The translations under genes were made by a program, and so were the position numbers. Of a stretch of 8,254 nt of DNA, positions 1 through 6,580 are shown one piece after another (the first letter of the stretch is position 1; each line of letters opens with the position of its first letter). Under the pieces are notes generated by a model. It was given only the letters and a program-made list of their open reading frames with translations, was not told the DNA's origin and did no database searches. The stretch comes from an uncultured Tabrizicola sp. (GTDB taxonomy: Bacteria > Pseudomonadota > Alphaproteobacteria > Rhodobacterales > Rhodobacteraceae), in assembly GCA_937858255.1 (NCBI GenBank), contig CALLZQ010000464.1, forward strand, positions 1 to 8,254, given 5' to 3'.

Positions 1-620
1 ATCAGAAAGGCTTCTTTCAACCCCCGCTGCACCGCCGACTGGCCCTGGGTCAGCAAGGGGCGCAACTGATCATCGGCAAGGAAAAAGGTCGATTGCTTGG
101 CCACGTTCAGATAGGCGGCAAGCGCCACGGCATCGTCGATCAGATCATCACGGCTTTGCGTCTCATAGGCTTGCGCGGCCGAGAGCGAGGTGCCGACGAC
201 TGACCGCACCCGGTCGGAAAACCAGCCCTCAAGGCCGATATTCACCGTCAGCACCGCAAAGACGGCGACCAGAACGGTCGGCACCAGCGCCACCAGCGCA
301 AAGACGGCGGACAGGCGCAGGTGCAGCCGCGATCCGGCAGACTGGCTGCGCCGGTCGGCAACCAGCCGCGCCACACGGGCAATGACCAGCGCGGCAACCC
401 CCAGCGTATAGACCAGATCGGCCAAGAGGACGAGCCGGAGCAAGGGACTCGACGCCCCCTGACTGAACGGCCCCAGCGCAAGAAAGGGCGCCACCCCTAG
501 CAGGGGGCCGAGAAAGCCAAGGCCAAGGGTCGGCGCCGTTTGCCCCCGGCGGGTCCGACGGATACGTGGCAGCCGCTCCCAGGCCGCCCCCCGCGCCGAA
601 CTGCCGAAACTGCGCTGCAC
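1..620 (-). CDS. ntrY: Nitrogen regulation sensor histidine kinase NtrY, N-terminal part (runs off the left edge)
   Basis: NtrY is the membrane sensor kinase of the NtrY/NtrX two-component system, which in alphaproteobacteria responds to nitrogen and redox status. About 206 codons are visible. Hydrophobic segments lie near residues 31-50, 56-80 and 92-115. They are followed by the family-typical junction GLEGWFSDRVRSVV and the start of the extracytoplasmic sensing region. HAMP, PAS and kinase domains lie outside the window. No in-frame ATG exists between the ntrC stop and the first membrane segment, so the start is non-ATG. I chose GTG at 620: AGGGA sits 10 nt upstream, and codons before it have poorer third-position GC. 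GTG at 683 and TTG at 662 are alternatives. The gap to ntrC (621-722) holds a short GCGCC/GGCGC fold-back at 685-697 and no clear promoter, so ntrY is probably co-transcribed with ntrBC. Identity is firm; the start is uncertain. Confidence 0.88.
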   Translation of the reverse strand, partial: MQRSFGSSARGAAWERLPRIRRTRRGQTAPTLGLGFLGPLLGVAPFLALGPFSQGASSPLLRLVLLADLVYTLGVAALVIARVARLVADRRSQSAGSRLHLRLSAVFALVALVPTVLVAVFAVLTVNIGLEGWFSDRVRSVVGTSLSAAQAYETQSRDDLIDDAVALAAYLNVAKQSTFFLADDQLRPLLTQGQSAVQRGLKEAFL

Positions 621-722
621 CGTCCCAAAATCCCTGATGCAGGCGCGAAATTCCGTGCCCAATCCGCCACAATTCGCCTCCACGGCGCCTGCGGCGCAAG
701 GGACACGATCTATGTTGCGGTT

Positions 723-2090
723 TTACATCAGCTTGCGTCGCCGTGTCACGCGGATATCGAGGTCGGTGATCTTTTTGCGCAAGGTATTGCGGTTGATGCC
801 CAGCAGATCGGCACATTTTGCCTGATTTCCCGCCGTCGCATCCAGCGCGATTTCGATCAGCGGCATCTCGACCTCTTTCAAAATCCGCTGATAAACTCCG
901 GCCGGCGGCAATTGCCCGCCATGCAGATCGAAATAACGCTTCAGATGCCGGGCCACGCTGGCCGAGAGCTTTTCGCCCTCACCCCCGCCTTTCAGCGGCT
1001 CCATCGCCGGCTGGTTGCCCAGCACCTGCTCGACCTCCCCCCGGGCAATCTCAACCTCTGAGGCCGTGACCATCAGCCGACGCAGGGTGTTTTCCAACTG
1101 CCGCACATTGCCGGGCCAGGAATAATTGCGCACCAACTCACGCGCCTCGGGCGAGAGGCGCCGCAGCGTGCCGAAATCCCGCTCGCCCTGGGTCAAGAAA
1201 TGTTCCGCCAAGAGCGGGATGTCATCCACCCGCTCGCGCAGACTGGGGACATGCAGGGTGACGCCCGACAGGCGGTAGAACAGATCCTGCCGGAACTGCC
1301 CCGCCTCCATCCGCGCGGAAAGATCGACCTGACTGGAGGCCATGATGCGCGGGGCGGTATCGCCCATCACATCCAGCATCCGCACGATGCGGGCCTGTGC
1401 ATCGTCGTCGTAATCAGCCACCTCGTCAAAGACGAGGCTGCCGCCCTTGGCACGCGACAACAGGCTTGCCGGCCCGTCCATCCCTTGCAGATCGGCCTGT
1501 TGGGCGACCACAAGGGGCTGGGTGCGCCGGTCCGAGAAATCATGGATCGCGCGGGCGATCAGGCTTTTGCCCGTACCGGATTCGCCGGTGATCAGCACCG
1601 CCAGATCGGTGTTCATCACCCGCGCCACCAGACGATACAGCGCCTGCATCGCCGGGGTGCGACCGACCAGCGGCAGATCCTCGCCCGCCTCACGAACCGG
1701 CTGGGCAGCGGTCTTGGGCAGGCGGCGTTTCTGCTCCAGCGCCTTGGCAGAGCGTTTCATCAGATCGGGCAGATCAAAGGGCTTGGGCAGATAGTCAAAG
1801 GCCTCGGCCTCGGCGGCCTGAATCGCCGTCATGATGGTGTTCTGGGCAGAAATCACGATCACCGGCAGCCCGGGCCGCATCTTGCCGATGCGGGGCAGCG
1901 CATCGAGGCCATTGCCATCGGGCATGATCACATCCGAGATCACCAGATCGCCCTTGCCCTCTTCGACCCAGCGCATCAGCGTCATCAGGCTGCTGGTCGC
2001 ATGCACCTTGCAGCCGGCGCGGGTCAGCGCCTGGGTCAACACGGTACGAATCGTGCGGTCGTCATCGGCGACAAGAACGGTGCCGTCCAT
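723..2090 (-). CDS. ntrC: Nitrogen response regulator NtrC, R. capsulatus type without GAFTGA loop
   Basis: This is the cytoplasmic response regulator of the NtrB/NtrC pair (455 aa). The receiver domain spans about residues 3-120, with acidic pocket D9-D11, phospho-acceptor D53, S81 and K103. The AAA+ domain spans about 140-360: Walker A GESGTGKS at 169-176, Walker B LVFDE at 219-223, arginine-finger region RQDLFYRL at 267-274, and [10 protein letters not shown] at 325-334. A Fis-type helix-turn-helix (about 411-446, [20 protein letters not shown]) ends the protein. Between Walker A and Walker B the chain is about 18 residues shorter than E. coli NtrC, and the GAFTGA loop that contacts sigma-54 is absent. 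R. capsulatus NtrC shares this trait and activates sigma-70 polymerase; the same behaviour here is inferred. The ATG at 2090 overlaps the ntrB stop by one base (TGATG) and has GGAGA 7 nt upstream. The reading frame extends 28 codons further upstream, but that extension lies within ntrB and does not resemble a receiver domain. Confidence 0.97.
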   Translation of the reverse strand: MDGTVLVADDDRTIRTVLTQALTRAGCKVHATSSLMTLMRWVEEGKGDLVISDVIMPDGNGLDALPRIGKMRPGLPVIVISAQNTIMTAIQAAEAEAFDYLPKPFDLPDLMKRSAKALEQKRRLPKTAAQPVREAGEDLPLVGRTPAMQALYRLVARVMNTDLAVLITGESGTGKSLIARAIHDFSDRRTQPLVVAQQADLQGMDGPASLLSRAKGGSLVFDEVADYDDDAQARIVRMLDVMGDTAPRIMASSQVDLSARMEAGQFRQDLFYRLSGVTLHVPSLRERVDDIPLLAEHFLTQGERDFGTLRRLSPEARELVRNYSWPGNVRQLENTLRRLMVTASEVEIARGEVEQVLGNQPAMEPLKGGGEGEKLSASVARHLKRYFDLHGGQLPPAGVYQRILKEVEMPLIEIALDATAGNQAKCADLLGINRNTLRKKITDLDIRVTRRRKLM

Positions 2091-3187
2091 CAGAGGGTCT
2101 CCATGCTCTTCGGGGCCACGGGGAGGGAGACGCGGAAGACGGTGCGTCCGGGCACCGAATCCACCTGTATCCATCCCTCGTGGTCGGAAATGATTTTCGA
2201 TACCAGCGCGAGGCCAAGGCCGGTGCCATTCTCACGGCCCGAGACAAAGGGCTCAAAGATCTCGGCGGCGATTTCGGGCGGAATGCCGGGGCCATCGTCG
2301 ATGATCTCAATGTTCAACGGCAAGATTGCCGGCGCCCCCTGCTTGCGGCGCAGACGCAGCGACAGGTCGTAAAAGGTGCGCAGCTTGATGGTGCTGCCGG
2401 TGGCGCGGCAGGCCTCGGCAGCGTTCTTGATCAGGTTCAGGAAGACCTGCATCAACTGATCGGGGTCGGCAAAGGTGGGCGGCAGCGAGGGGTCGTAATC
2501 CTCGACAATCTGCATATGGGCGGCAAAACCGACCATCGCCGATTTGCGCGCCCGGTCCAGTGCGTCGTGAATGTTCACCGCGCGCCGTTCGGGCGGGCGG
2601 ACATTGCCGAATTGCTCGACCTGTTCCAGCAGTTTGACGATGCGCCGGGTTTCTTCGACGATCAGATCGGTCATCTCACGATCTTCGGCATTCAGGCTCA
2701 TCGACAAGAGTTGCGCCGCCCCCGAGATCCCGGCCAACGGGTTCTTGATCTCATGCGCCAGCATTTCGGCCATGCCGATGGCGGATTTCGCGGCCGATTT
2801 CACCTGCATGGATCGCCCCAGCCGGTCGGCAACATCGCGCGGCTGGATCAAGAGCATGACGTAATCGGCATTGTCATGCATCGGCGCGATTTGCAGATTG
2901 CATTGCACCGGCGCCCGCTCTCCCGTGGTCACATCCACATCGTTGATAAAGATCGGCGACTGGTTCTGCCGGGCGCGGGCGAGGGCCTCTTCCATCGGCG
3001 CGTCAATCGACAGGCGGTCAAAGACCGGCTGGCCCATCATCGCCCGGCTGGGGATGTTGAGGGAGGGCTCGGCCGGGGGGGTCACCTCGCGGATCAGACC
3101 GTCCGGCCCGGTCAGGAGCGCCGGGGTCGGCAGGCTGGCCCAGATCACCCCGGGCACCGGATAGGGCTGGCGGTAAACGGGGCTCAT
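2090..3187 (-). CDS. ntrB: Nitrogen regulation sensor histidine kinase NtrB
   Basis: NtrB is the soluble kinase/phosphatase that sets NtrC phosphorylation, usually under control of PII proteins (GlnB/GlnK). The protein has 365 aa and no membrane segment. A PAS-like sensor region covers about residues 12-118. The dimerisation/phospho-acceptor helix carries [18 protein letters not shown], with H145 as the phosphorylated histidine. The ATPase domain has the N box NLIKNAAEA (251-259), G1 box DDGPGIPP (297-304), F box IFEPFVSG (310-317) and G2 box GTGLGLAL (321-328). A basic loop at about 273-290 ([10 protein letters not shown]) lies between the N and G1 boxes; I recall similar loops in alphaproteobacterial NtrB proteins. 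The ATG at 3187 overlaps the dusB stop in an ATGA arrangement, and the 3' end overlaps ntrC by one base, so the three genes should be translationally coupled. All catalytic motifs are intact. Confidence 0.97.
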   Translation of the reverse strand: MSPVYRQPYPVPGVIWASLPTPALLTGPDGLIREVTPPAEPSLNIPSRAMMGQPVFDRLSIDAPMEEALARARQNQSPIFINDVDVTTGERAPVQCNLQIAPMHDNADYVMLLIQPRDVADRLGRSMQVKSAAKSAIGMAEMLAHEIKNPLAGISGAAQLLSMSLNAEDREMTDLIVEETRRIVKLLEQVEQFGNVRPPERRAVNIHDALDRARKSAMVGFAAHMQIVEDYDPSLPPTFADPDQLMQVFLNLIKNAAEACRATGSTIKLRTFYDLSLRLRRKQGAPAILPLNIEIIDDGPGIPPEIAAEIFEPFVSGRENGTGLGLALVSKIISDHEGWIQVDSVPGRTVFRVSLPVAPKSMETL

Positions 3188-4176
3188 GCGGCGGCCTTTC
3201 CCGGCTCGGCAAAGGCCGCGCGTACCAGCCGGGCCACCTGCGCGGGGTCGTCCGAGGTCAGGATCGCCTGGCGATGGGTCAACGCGCCAGCCTCTTCCAG
3301 ATACCAGGACAGATGCTTGCGCGCGGTCTTGACGCCAAGGGCGCGCCCATAAAAGGCCAGCTGCGCCTCGTAATGGGACAGGATCAGATCGGCCAGCGCC
3401 GGACCTTGGGGGATGCGCGGCGCCGGGTGGCCATAGAGGGCATGGGCAATCTCGGCCAGTCGCCAAGGTGCCCCCTGCGCCCCGCGCCCCACCATCACCC
3501 CGTCGGCACCTGAGAGGCGCAGCGCCTCACGCGCCGTGGCGGCGTCGGTAATGTCGCCATTGGCAATCACCGGGATCGCCACCGCCTCTTTCACCGCACG
3601 GATCGCGGCCCAGTCGGCGCGGCCCTTGTAGAACTGACTGCGGGTCCGGCCGTGAATGGTGATCATGCGGATGCCCGCCGCCTCAGCCCGCCGGGCAAGG
3701 TCGGGCGCGGTGTGGTTGGTCTCATCCCAGCCAAGCGGGGTCTCCAGCGTCCCCGCCCCCTTGCCCGCCCCCACCACCGCCTCAATCAGCCGGATCGCCA
3801 GATCCGGCTCGCGCAGCAGGGCCGCGCCGCAGGCACCATTGCCGCCCGTCGCAGTCACCCGCTTGGCCGGGCAGCCCATATTGATGTCGATCACCCGGGC
3901 GCCCTGCCCCTCGGCATAGCGTGCAGCCTCTGCCAGCGCCTCGGCTTCGCGCCCGGCAAGCTGGACCGAGGTCGCGGCCTCGCCAAACCCCAGTTCCGCC
4001 TTGGCCCGCGCCTGCGGCTTGGCATTGATCACATCATGGCTGGCGATCATCTCGGACACCACCAGCCCCGCGCCAAATGAGGCGACAACCCGCCGGAACG
4101 GCAGGTCGGTGATCCCGGCCAAAGGCGCCAGAAGCACGGGCGGGTCAATGATGAGCGAGTCGAGGCAGATAGCCAA
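3184..4176 (-). CDS. dusB: tRNA-dihydrouridine synthase DusB/NifR3, with substituted flavin-site residues
   Basis: Dus enzymes are FMN-dependent reductases that convert uridines in tRNA to dihydrouridine. The gene at this place, first in the ntrBC operon, is called nifR3 in R. capsulatus. Family marks (330-aa numbering) include APLAGITDLPFRR (17-29), SEMIAS (41-46), the catalytic-cysteine motif NMGCPAKRV with C102, HGRTRSQFYKGRADW with H175, VIANGDI (203-209) and VGRGAQGAPW (229-238). Two features are odd. The usual V-K-x-R-L-G-W strand reads L-E-T-P-L-G-W, so E145 and P147 replace a conserved Lys and Arg. There also seem to be about four extra residues near 108-116, after the catalytic loop. 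I chose TTG at 4176 because AAGGA lies 8 nt upstream and the N-terminus then matches the family length. GTG at 4197 is in frame but has a weaker Shine-Dalgarno. The reading frame is intact, so activity is doubtful rather than excluded. Confidence 0.93.
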   Translation of the reverse strand: MAICLDSLIIDPPVLLAPLAGITDLPFRRVVASFGAGLVVSEMIASHDVINAKPQARAKAELGFGEAATSVQLAGREAEALAEAARYAEGQGARVIDINMGCPAKRVTATGGNGACGAALLREPDLAIRLIEAVVGAGKGAGTLETPLGWDETNHTAPDLARRAEAAGIRMITIHGRTRSQFYKGRADWAAIRAVKEAVAIPVIANGDITDAATAREALRLSGADGVMVGRGAQGAPWRLAEIAHALYGHPAPRIPQGPALADLILSHYEAQLAFYGRALGVKTARKHLSWYLEEAGALTHRQAILTSDDPAQVARLVRAAFAEPGKAAA

Positions 4177-4184
4177 TTGCCTAA

Positions 4185-4189
4185 TCCTT
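4185..4189 (-). promoter_or_regulatory. Ribosome binding site that decides the TTG start of dusB
   Basis: AAGGA on the minus strand is separated by 8 nt from TTG at 4176. The alternative GTG at 4197 has only a GGGG stretch about 12 nt upstream. This spacing is the main reason for the TTG start call. Confidence 0.6.
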
Positions 4190-4224
4190 GTGCGCACAGG
4201 GTTCAGCTAACCCCGGTTTCGGGG
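4189..4224 (-). other. Short inverted repeats in the dusB leader
   Basis: Three small dyads sit side by side just before dusB: the perfect palindrome TGTGCGCACA (4189-4198), GGGTT/AACCC with a 5-nt loop (4199-4213), and CCCCG/CGGGG with a 4-nt loop (4211-4224). The last two share bases 4211-4213, so they would compete if transcribed. None is followed by a T run, so they are not obvious terminators. They may fold in the leader RNA or serve as protein sites. With arms this short they could also be chance in GC-rich DNA. Confidence 0.3.
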
Positions 4225-4270
4225 GATAACAAATTCCCAACCGACAGAAAATGTCTGAGAAATCGGCAAT

Positions 4271-4286
4271 GCCTAAATTTTAGGCG
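4271..4286 (-). promoter_or_regulatory. Candidate NtrC-binding site in the dusB-ntrBC / ispDF divergent region
   Basis: The minus strand reads CGCCTAAAATTTAGGC, an exact match to CGCC-N9-GGC, the motif described for R. capsulatus NtrC. The inner 15 bases (4271-4285) form a palindrome with perfect 7-bp arms around a single base. The site lies about 95 nt upstream of the dusB start and 74 nt upstream of ispDF, so it could control either direction; autoregulation of ntrBC is the natural guess. I saw no second copy near it. The motif comes from memory of the literature; binding is inferred. Confidence 0.5.
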
Positions 4287-4322
4287 GAATCGGCTGAATT
4301 TTGCCCAAGTTGCGCAGCGGCG

Positions 4323-4350
4323 CGGGCTGCGATAAGCCCGGGACAAGGAG
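4323..4350 (+). promoter_or_regulatory. ispDF leader: small hairpin followed by the ribosome binding site
   Basis: CGGGCT (4323-4328) and AGCCCG (4335-4340) can form a 6-bp stem with a GCGATA loop. AAGGAG at 4345-4350 follows directly, 9 nt before the ATG at 4360. Another ATG at 4353, out of frame and only 2 nt past AAGGAG, is too close to be a good start. The Shine-Dalgarno call is good; a role for the hairpin is speculative. Confidence 0.55.
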
Positions 4351-4359
4351 ATATGCTGC

Positions 4360-5481
4360 ATGTCCACTGCCGCCATCATTGTCGCCGCCGGTCGCGGCAC
4401 CCGGCTGGGCGGGGATCGGCCGAAGCAATGGCAGATGCTGGCCGGACAGCCCGTACTGGCCCATACGATCGCGGCGCTGCGCCCGCATGTGGACCATCTG
4501 GTTCTGGTGATTCACCCCGAGGATCGCGCCCGGGCCGAAGGCTTTGGCCTTCCCTTGGTCGAAGGGGGGGCAAGCCGCGCCGACTCGGTGCGCAATGCGC
4601 TGGAATCGCTCGCCGTCAGCGGGGTCTCGCGGGTGCTGATCCATGATGCAGCGCGGCCGCTGGTGCCCGCCACGGTCATTCGCGCGGTGCTGCACGCGCT
4701 GGAGACCAGCCCCGGCGCCGCGCCGGCGCTGGCGGTCACCGATGCGCTTTGGCGCGGCGGCACGCGAGTCGAGGGCACGGCGGATCGTGCGGGTCTGTGG
4801 CGGGCGCAGACACCGCAAGGTTTTGACTTTCCCGCGATTCTGGCTGCACATCGGGCGCATCCGGGCGGGGCGGCGGACGATGTCGAGGTGGCAAGGGCGG
4901 CGGGCCTGCCCGTCACAATCGTGCCCGGGCATGAAGATAATCTGAAACTGACCTTCCCCGGCGATTTTGCCCGGGCCGAGGCAATCATCCGGGGGCGGCG
5001 CATGGATATTCGCATGGGCAACGGCTTTGACGTTCACGCCTTTACCGAGGGCGATCATGTCTGGCTCTGTGGCGTGAAGGTTCCCCATTCCCGCGCCCTG
5101 CTGGGACATTCCGATGCCGATGTCGGCATGCATGCCCTGACCGATGCGATCTATGGCGCCTTGGCCGAGGGCGATATCGGCGTGCATTTCCCGCCCAGCG
5201 ATCCGCAATGGAAAGGCGCGGCGAGTGAGATTTTCCTGCGTCATGCCATGGGCAGGGTGGCGGCACGCGGCTTTGCGCTGGCCAATTGTGATGTGACTTT
5301 AATCTGTGAGCGGCCCAAGATCGGCCCGCATCAGGGCGCGATGCGCGCGGCGCTGGCCACGATCATGGGGGTAGATATGGACCGCATTTCCGTCAAGGCG
5401 ACGACATCCGAGCGTCTGGGCTTCACCGGCCGGGAAGAGGGGATCGCCGCCCTGGCGACAGCAACCCTGGTGCAGGCATGA
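4360..5481 (+). CDS. ispDF: Bifunctional IspD/IspF enzyme of the MEP isoprenoid pathway
   Basis: One 373-aa cytoplasmic protein carries two steps of the non-mevalonate pathway to IPP and DMAPP. The IspD part (about residues 1-213) joins CTP and 2-C-methyl-D-erythritol 4-phosphate. Its nucleotide-binding signature is [16 protein letters not shown] (9-24, with R15 and K22); D96 lies in IHDAARP, R148 in WRAQTPQG, and K195 in DNLKLTFP. The IspF part (about 216-373) makes the 2,4-cyclodiphosphate. It begins GNGFDVHAF, with metal ligands D224 and H226, followed by [16 protein letters not shown] with H258, [13 protein letters not shown], and [17 protein letters not shown] at the end. This fusion is common in alphaproteobacteria. 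The ATG at 4360 has AAGGAG 9 nt upstream. The stop overlaps pgpA by 4 nt (ATGA), indicating a coupled operon. All expected residues are present. Confidence 0.98.
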   Translation: MSTAAIIVAAGRGTRLGGDRPKQWQMLAGQPVLAHTIAALRPHVDHLVLVIHPEDRARAEGFGLPLVEGGASRADSVRNALESLAVSGVSRVLIHDAARPLVPATVIRAVLHALETSPGAAPALAVTDALWRGGTRVEGTADRAGLWRAQTPQGFDFPAILAAHRAHPGGAADDVEVARAAGLPVTIVPGHEDNLKLTFPGDFARAEAIIRGRRMDIRMGNGFDVHAFTEGDHVWLCGVKVPHSRALLGHSDADVGMHALTDAIYGALAEGDIGVHFPPSDPQWKGAASEIFLRHAMGRVAARGFALANCDVTLICERPKIGPHQGAMRAALATIMGVDMDRISVKATTSERLGFTGREEGIAALATATLVQA

Positions 5482-5972
5482 TCCGCGCCATCACCACCTT
5501 TGGCTTCATCGGCCTGATGCGCCCGGCGCCCGGCACCTGGGGCAGCGCCGCCGCGCTGGCGCTGGGTGTCTGGATTGATGCGGCCCTTGGCTTCCCCGCG
5601 CTTGCCCTGGCCACAGCGGCGGTGACGGCGCTGGGCTTCTGGGCCTGCGCACAGGCGCTGCGGGACCGGCCCGGCGAAGACCCTTCGGAAATCGTGATTG
5701 ATGAGGTGGCGGGGCAATGGCTGGCGCTGCTGTTCCCCTCGGCAGCCTTCTTCTTTGGCCCTGGCAAAGAGGGGCTCTTGCCCTGGCCCGCATGGGTCGG
5801 GGCCTTCGTCCTGTTCCGCCTGTTCGACATCACCAAGCCCTGGCTGGTGGGCCGTGCCGACCGGCGGCACGATCCGGCGGGGGTGATGCTGGACGATCTC
5901 TGGGCCGGGGTCTTTGCCGGTATTGGGGTGATCCTCGCCGGCATTCTGTGGCATCTGGTGCTGTTCTCATGA
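5478..5972 (+). CDS. pgpA: Phosphatidylglycerophosphatase A
   Basis: PgpA removes the phosphate from phosphatidylglycerophosphate to give phosphatidylglycerol, the last step in making that membrane lipid. The product has 164 aa, a normal family length. Visible family motifs are PAPGTWGS (16-23), the acidic [14 protein letters not shown] (68-81), [10 protein letters not shown] (113-122) and [10 protein letters not shown] (135-144). Hydrophobic stretches near residues 24-58, 79-93, 104-115 and 141-163 fit an inner-membrane enzyme. The start ATG overlaps the ispDF stop (ATGA), and its own stop overlaps the cinA start in the same way, so translation is probably coupled through all three genes. 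No internal defect is visible. Confidence 0.96.
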   Translation: MIRAITTFGFIGLMRPAPGTWGSAAALALGVWIDAALGFPALALATAAVTALGFWACAQALRDRPGEDPSEIVIDEVAGQWLALLFPSAAFFFGPGKEGLLPWPAWVGAFVLFRLFDITKPWLVGRADRRHDPAGVMLDDLWAGVFAGIGVILAGILWHLVLFS

Positions 5973-6416
5973 CCGGTGCGGCAGAGGTTCTGGCACTGGC
6001 GCGCGCCAAAGGGCTGCGGATTGCCACGGCAGAGAGCTGCACCGGCGGGCTGATCTCGGGTGCGCTGACCGAGGTGGCGGGGTCGTCCGATGTCTTTGAC
6101 CGGGGCTTTGTCACCTATTCCAATGCCGCCAAGGTCGAGATGCTGGGCATCCGGCCCGAGACGCTGGCCGCCCATGGCGCGGTCAGCGAAGAGATCGCCG
6201 CCGAAATGGCGCGGGGGGCTGGCGGTGTCTGTGACCGGTATCGCCGGGCCGGGCGGGTCCGAGTTCAAGCCCGAGGGGCGGGTCTGTTTCGGCCTTGCCA
6301 ATGCGCAGGGCTGGCGGACCGAAACTGTCGAGTTCGGCGCCCTTGGCCGTGACAGGGTGCGCGCGTCAACCGTTCAGCACGCGCTTAATCTTTTGGCGGG
6401 GGCGCTCAAGGATTGA
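5969..6416 (+). pseudogene. cinA: CinA C-terminal domain protein / NMN amidohydrolase PncC, frameshifted
   Basis: Intact members of this family deamidate nicotinamide mononucleotide in pyridine nucleotide salvage. The N-terminal half reads normally from ATG 5969 (ATGA overlap with pgpA): TAESCTGG with the nucleophile Ser (S23), then [10 protein letters not shown] with Y50 and K55, then [13 protein letters not shown]. After the G6 run at 6213-6218 this frame turns into unrelated sequence and stops at 6352 (127 aa). The rest of the family sequence resumes in the +1 frame from about 6222, as [20 protein letters not shown], and ends normally at 6416. Compared with E. coli YgaD from memory, about seven residues are missing at the break, which fits a deletion of about 23 nt rather than one lost or gained base. 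The product lacks the GIAGPGG part of the active site and is probably inactive. A sequencing or assembly error remains possible. Confidence 0.85.
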
Positions 6417-6456
6417 TCCGATTTCCGCCCCACCAGCAGCAAAGGCCCGCAAATAT

Positions 6457-6472
6457 CGCCTGATTTTTGGGC
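6457..6472 (+). promoter_or_regulatory. Candidate NtrC-binding site 1 upstream of amtB
   Basis: CGCCTGATTTTTGGGC matches CGCC-N9-GGC exactly and has an AT-rich spacer like the site near dusB. It lies about 109-124 nt before the amtB start, a plausible distance for a distal NtrC activator site. Binding is inferred from the pattern and from amtB being a classic NtrC target. Confidence 0.55.
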
Positions 6473-6483
6473 AATAATGAAAA

Positions 6484-6499
6484 CGTCCGTATATCGGGC
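6484..6499 (+). promoter_or_regulatory. Candidate NtrC-binding site 2 upstream of amtB
   Basis: CGTCCGTATATCGGGC matches CGCC-N9-GGC with one mismatch (T for the third base). It is in the same orientation as site 1 and 27 bp downstream of it, about 2.5 helical turns. Tandem sites are the usual arrangement at R. capsulatus NtrC promoters. No sigma-54 type GG-N10-GC element is seen between here and amtB, and I could not single out a convincing sigma-70 -35/-10 pair. Confidence 0.48.
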
Positions 6500-6546
6500 C
6501 GTAATTCCCTATCTGCCCCTTTCTTATGCGGCGGATTTTCGGATGG

Positions 6547-6574
6547 TCCCCTCCGCGAGGGATTTCAGAGGGGA
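6547..6574 (+). promoter_or_regulatory. amtB ribosome binding site within two mutually exclusive hairpins
   Basis: The Shine-Dalgarno GAGGGG (6568-6573) is 7 nt before the amtB ATG. TCCCCTC (6547-6553) is perfectly complementary to GAGGGGA (6568-6574) and could hide it in a 7-bp stem with a 14-nt loop. The same upstream arm can instead pair locally, CCCTC (6549-6553) with GAGGG (6557-6561) around a 3-nt loop, leaving the Shine-Dalgarno free. A regulatory role is speculative. Confidence 0.4.
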
Positions 6575-6580
6575 ACTGGA

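Noticed and set aside
229..816. Minus-strand frame of 195 codons at the ntrC/ntrY junction
   Set aside because: It runs out of frame through ntrC and ntrY; the other frame gives a clear NtrY N-terminus with membrane segments.
1200..2372. Long plus-strand open frame of 390 codons opposite ntrC/ntrB
   Set aside because: It lies antisense to two well-recognised genes, has a low-complexity Arg/His/Gly-rich composition and no domain; it is a by-product of high GC codon use.
2180..3352. Plus-strand open frame of 390 codons opposite ntrB
   Set aside because: Antisense to all ntrB kinase motifs, with no recognisable domain; a shadow frame.
4273..5244. Minus-strand open frame of 323 codons opposite ispDF
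   Set aside because: It covers the divergent promoter region and the intact ispDF gene and shows no protein family features.
6213..6218. Programmed frameshift at the G6 run in cinA
   Set aside because: A single-base slip would restore the frame but not the roughly seven to eight missing family residues; no stimulatory structure was evident, and a deletion explains both facts.
6500..6580. Sigma-54 (GG-N10-GC) promoter for amtB
   Set aside because: No pair with correct spacing was found in the gap, and the local NtrC lacks the sigma-54 contact loop.
6467..6580. Upstream extension of amtB in the same frame
   Set aside because: The extra 38 residues are not like Amt proteins, the region overlaps the regulatory sites, and ATG 6581 has a good Shine-Dalgarno.
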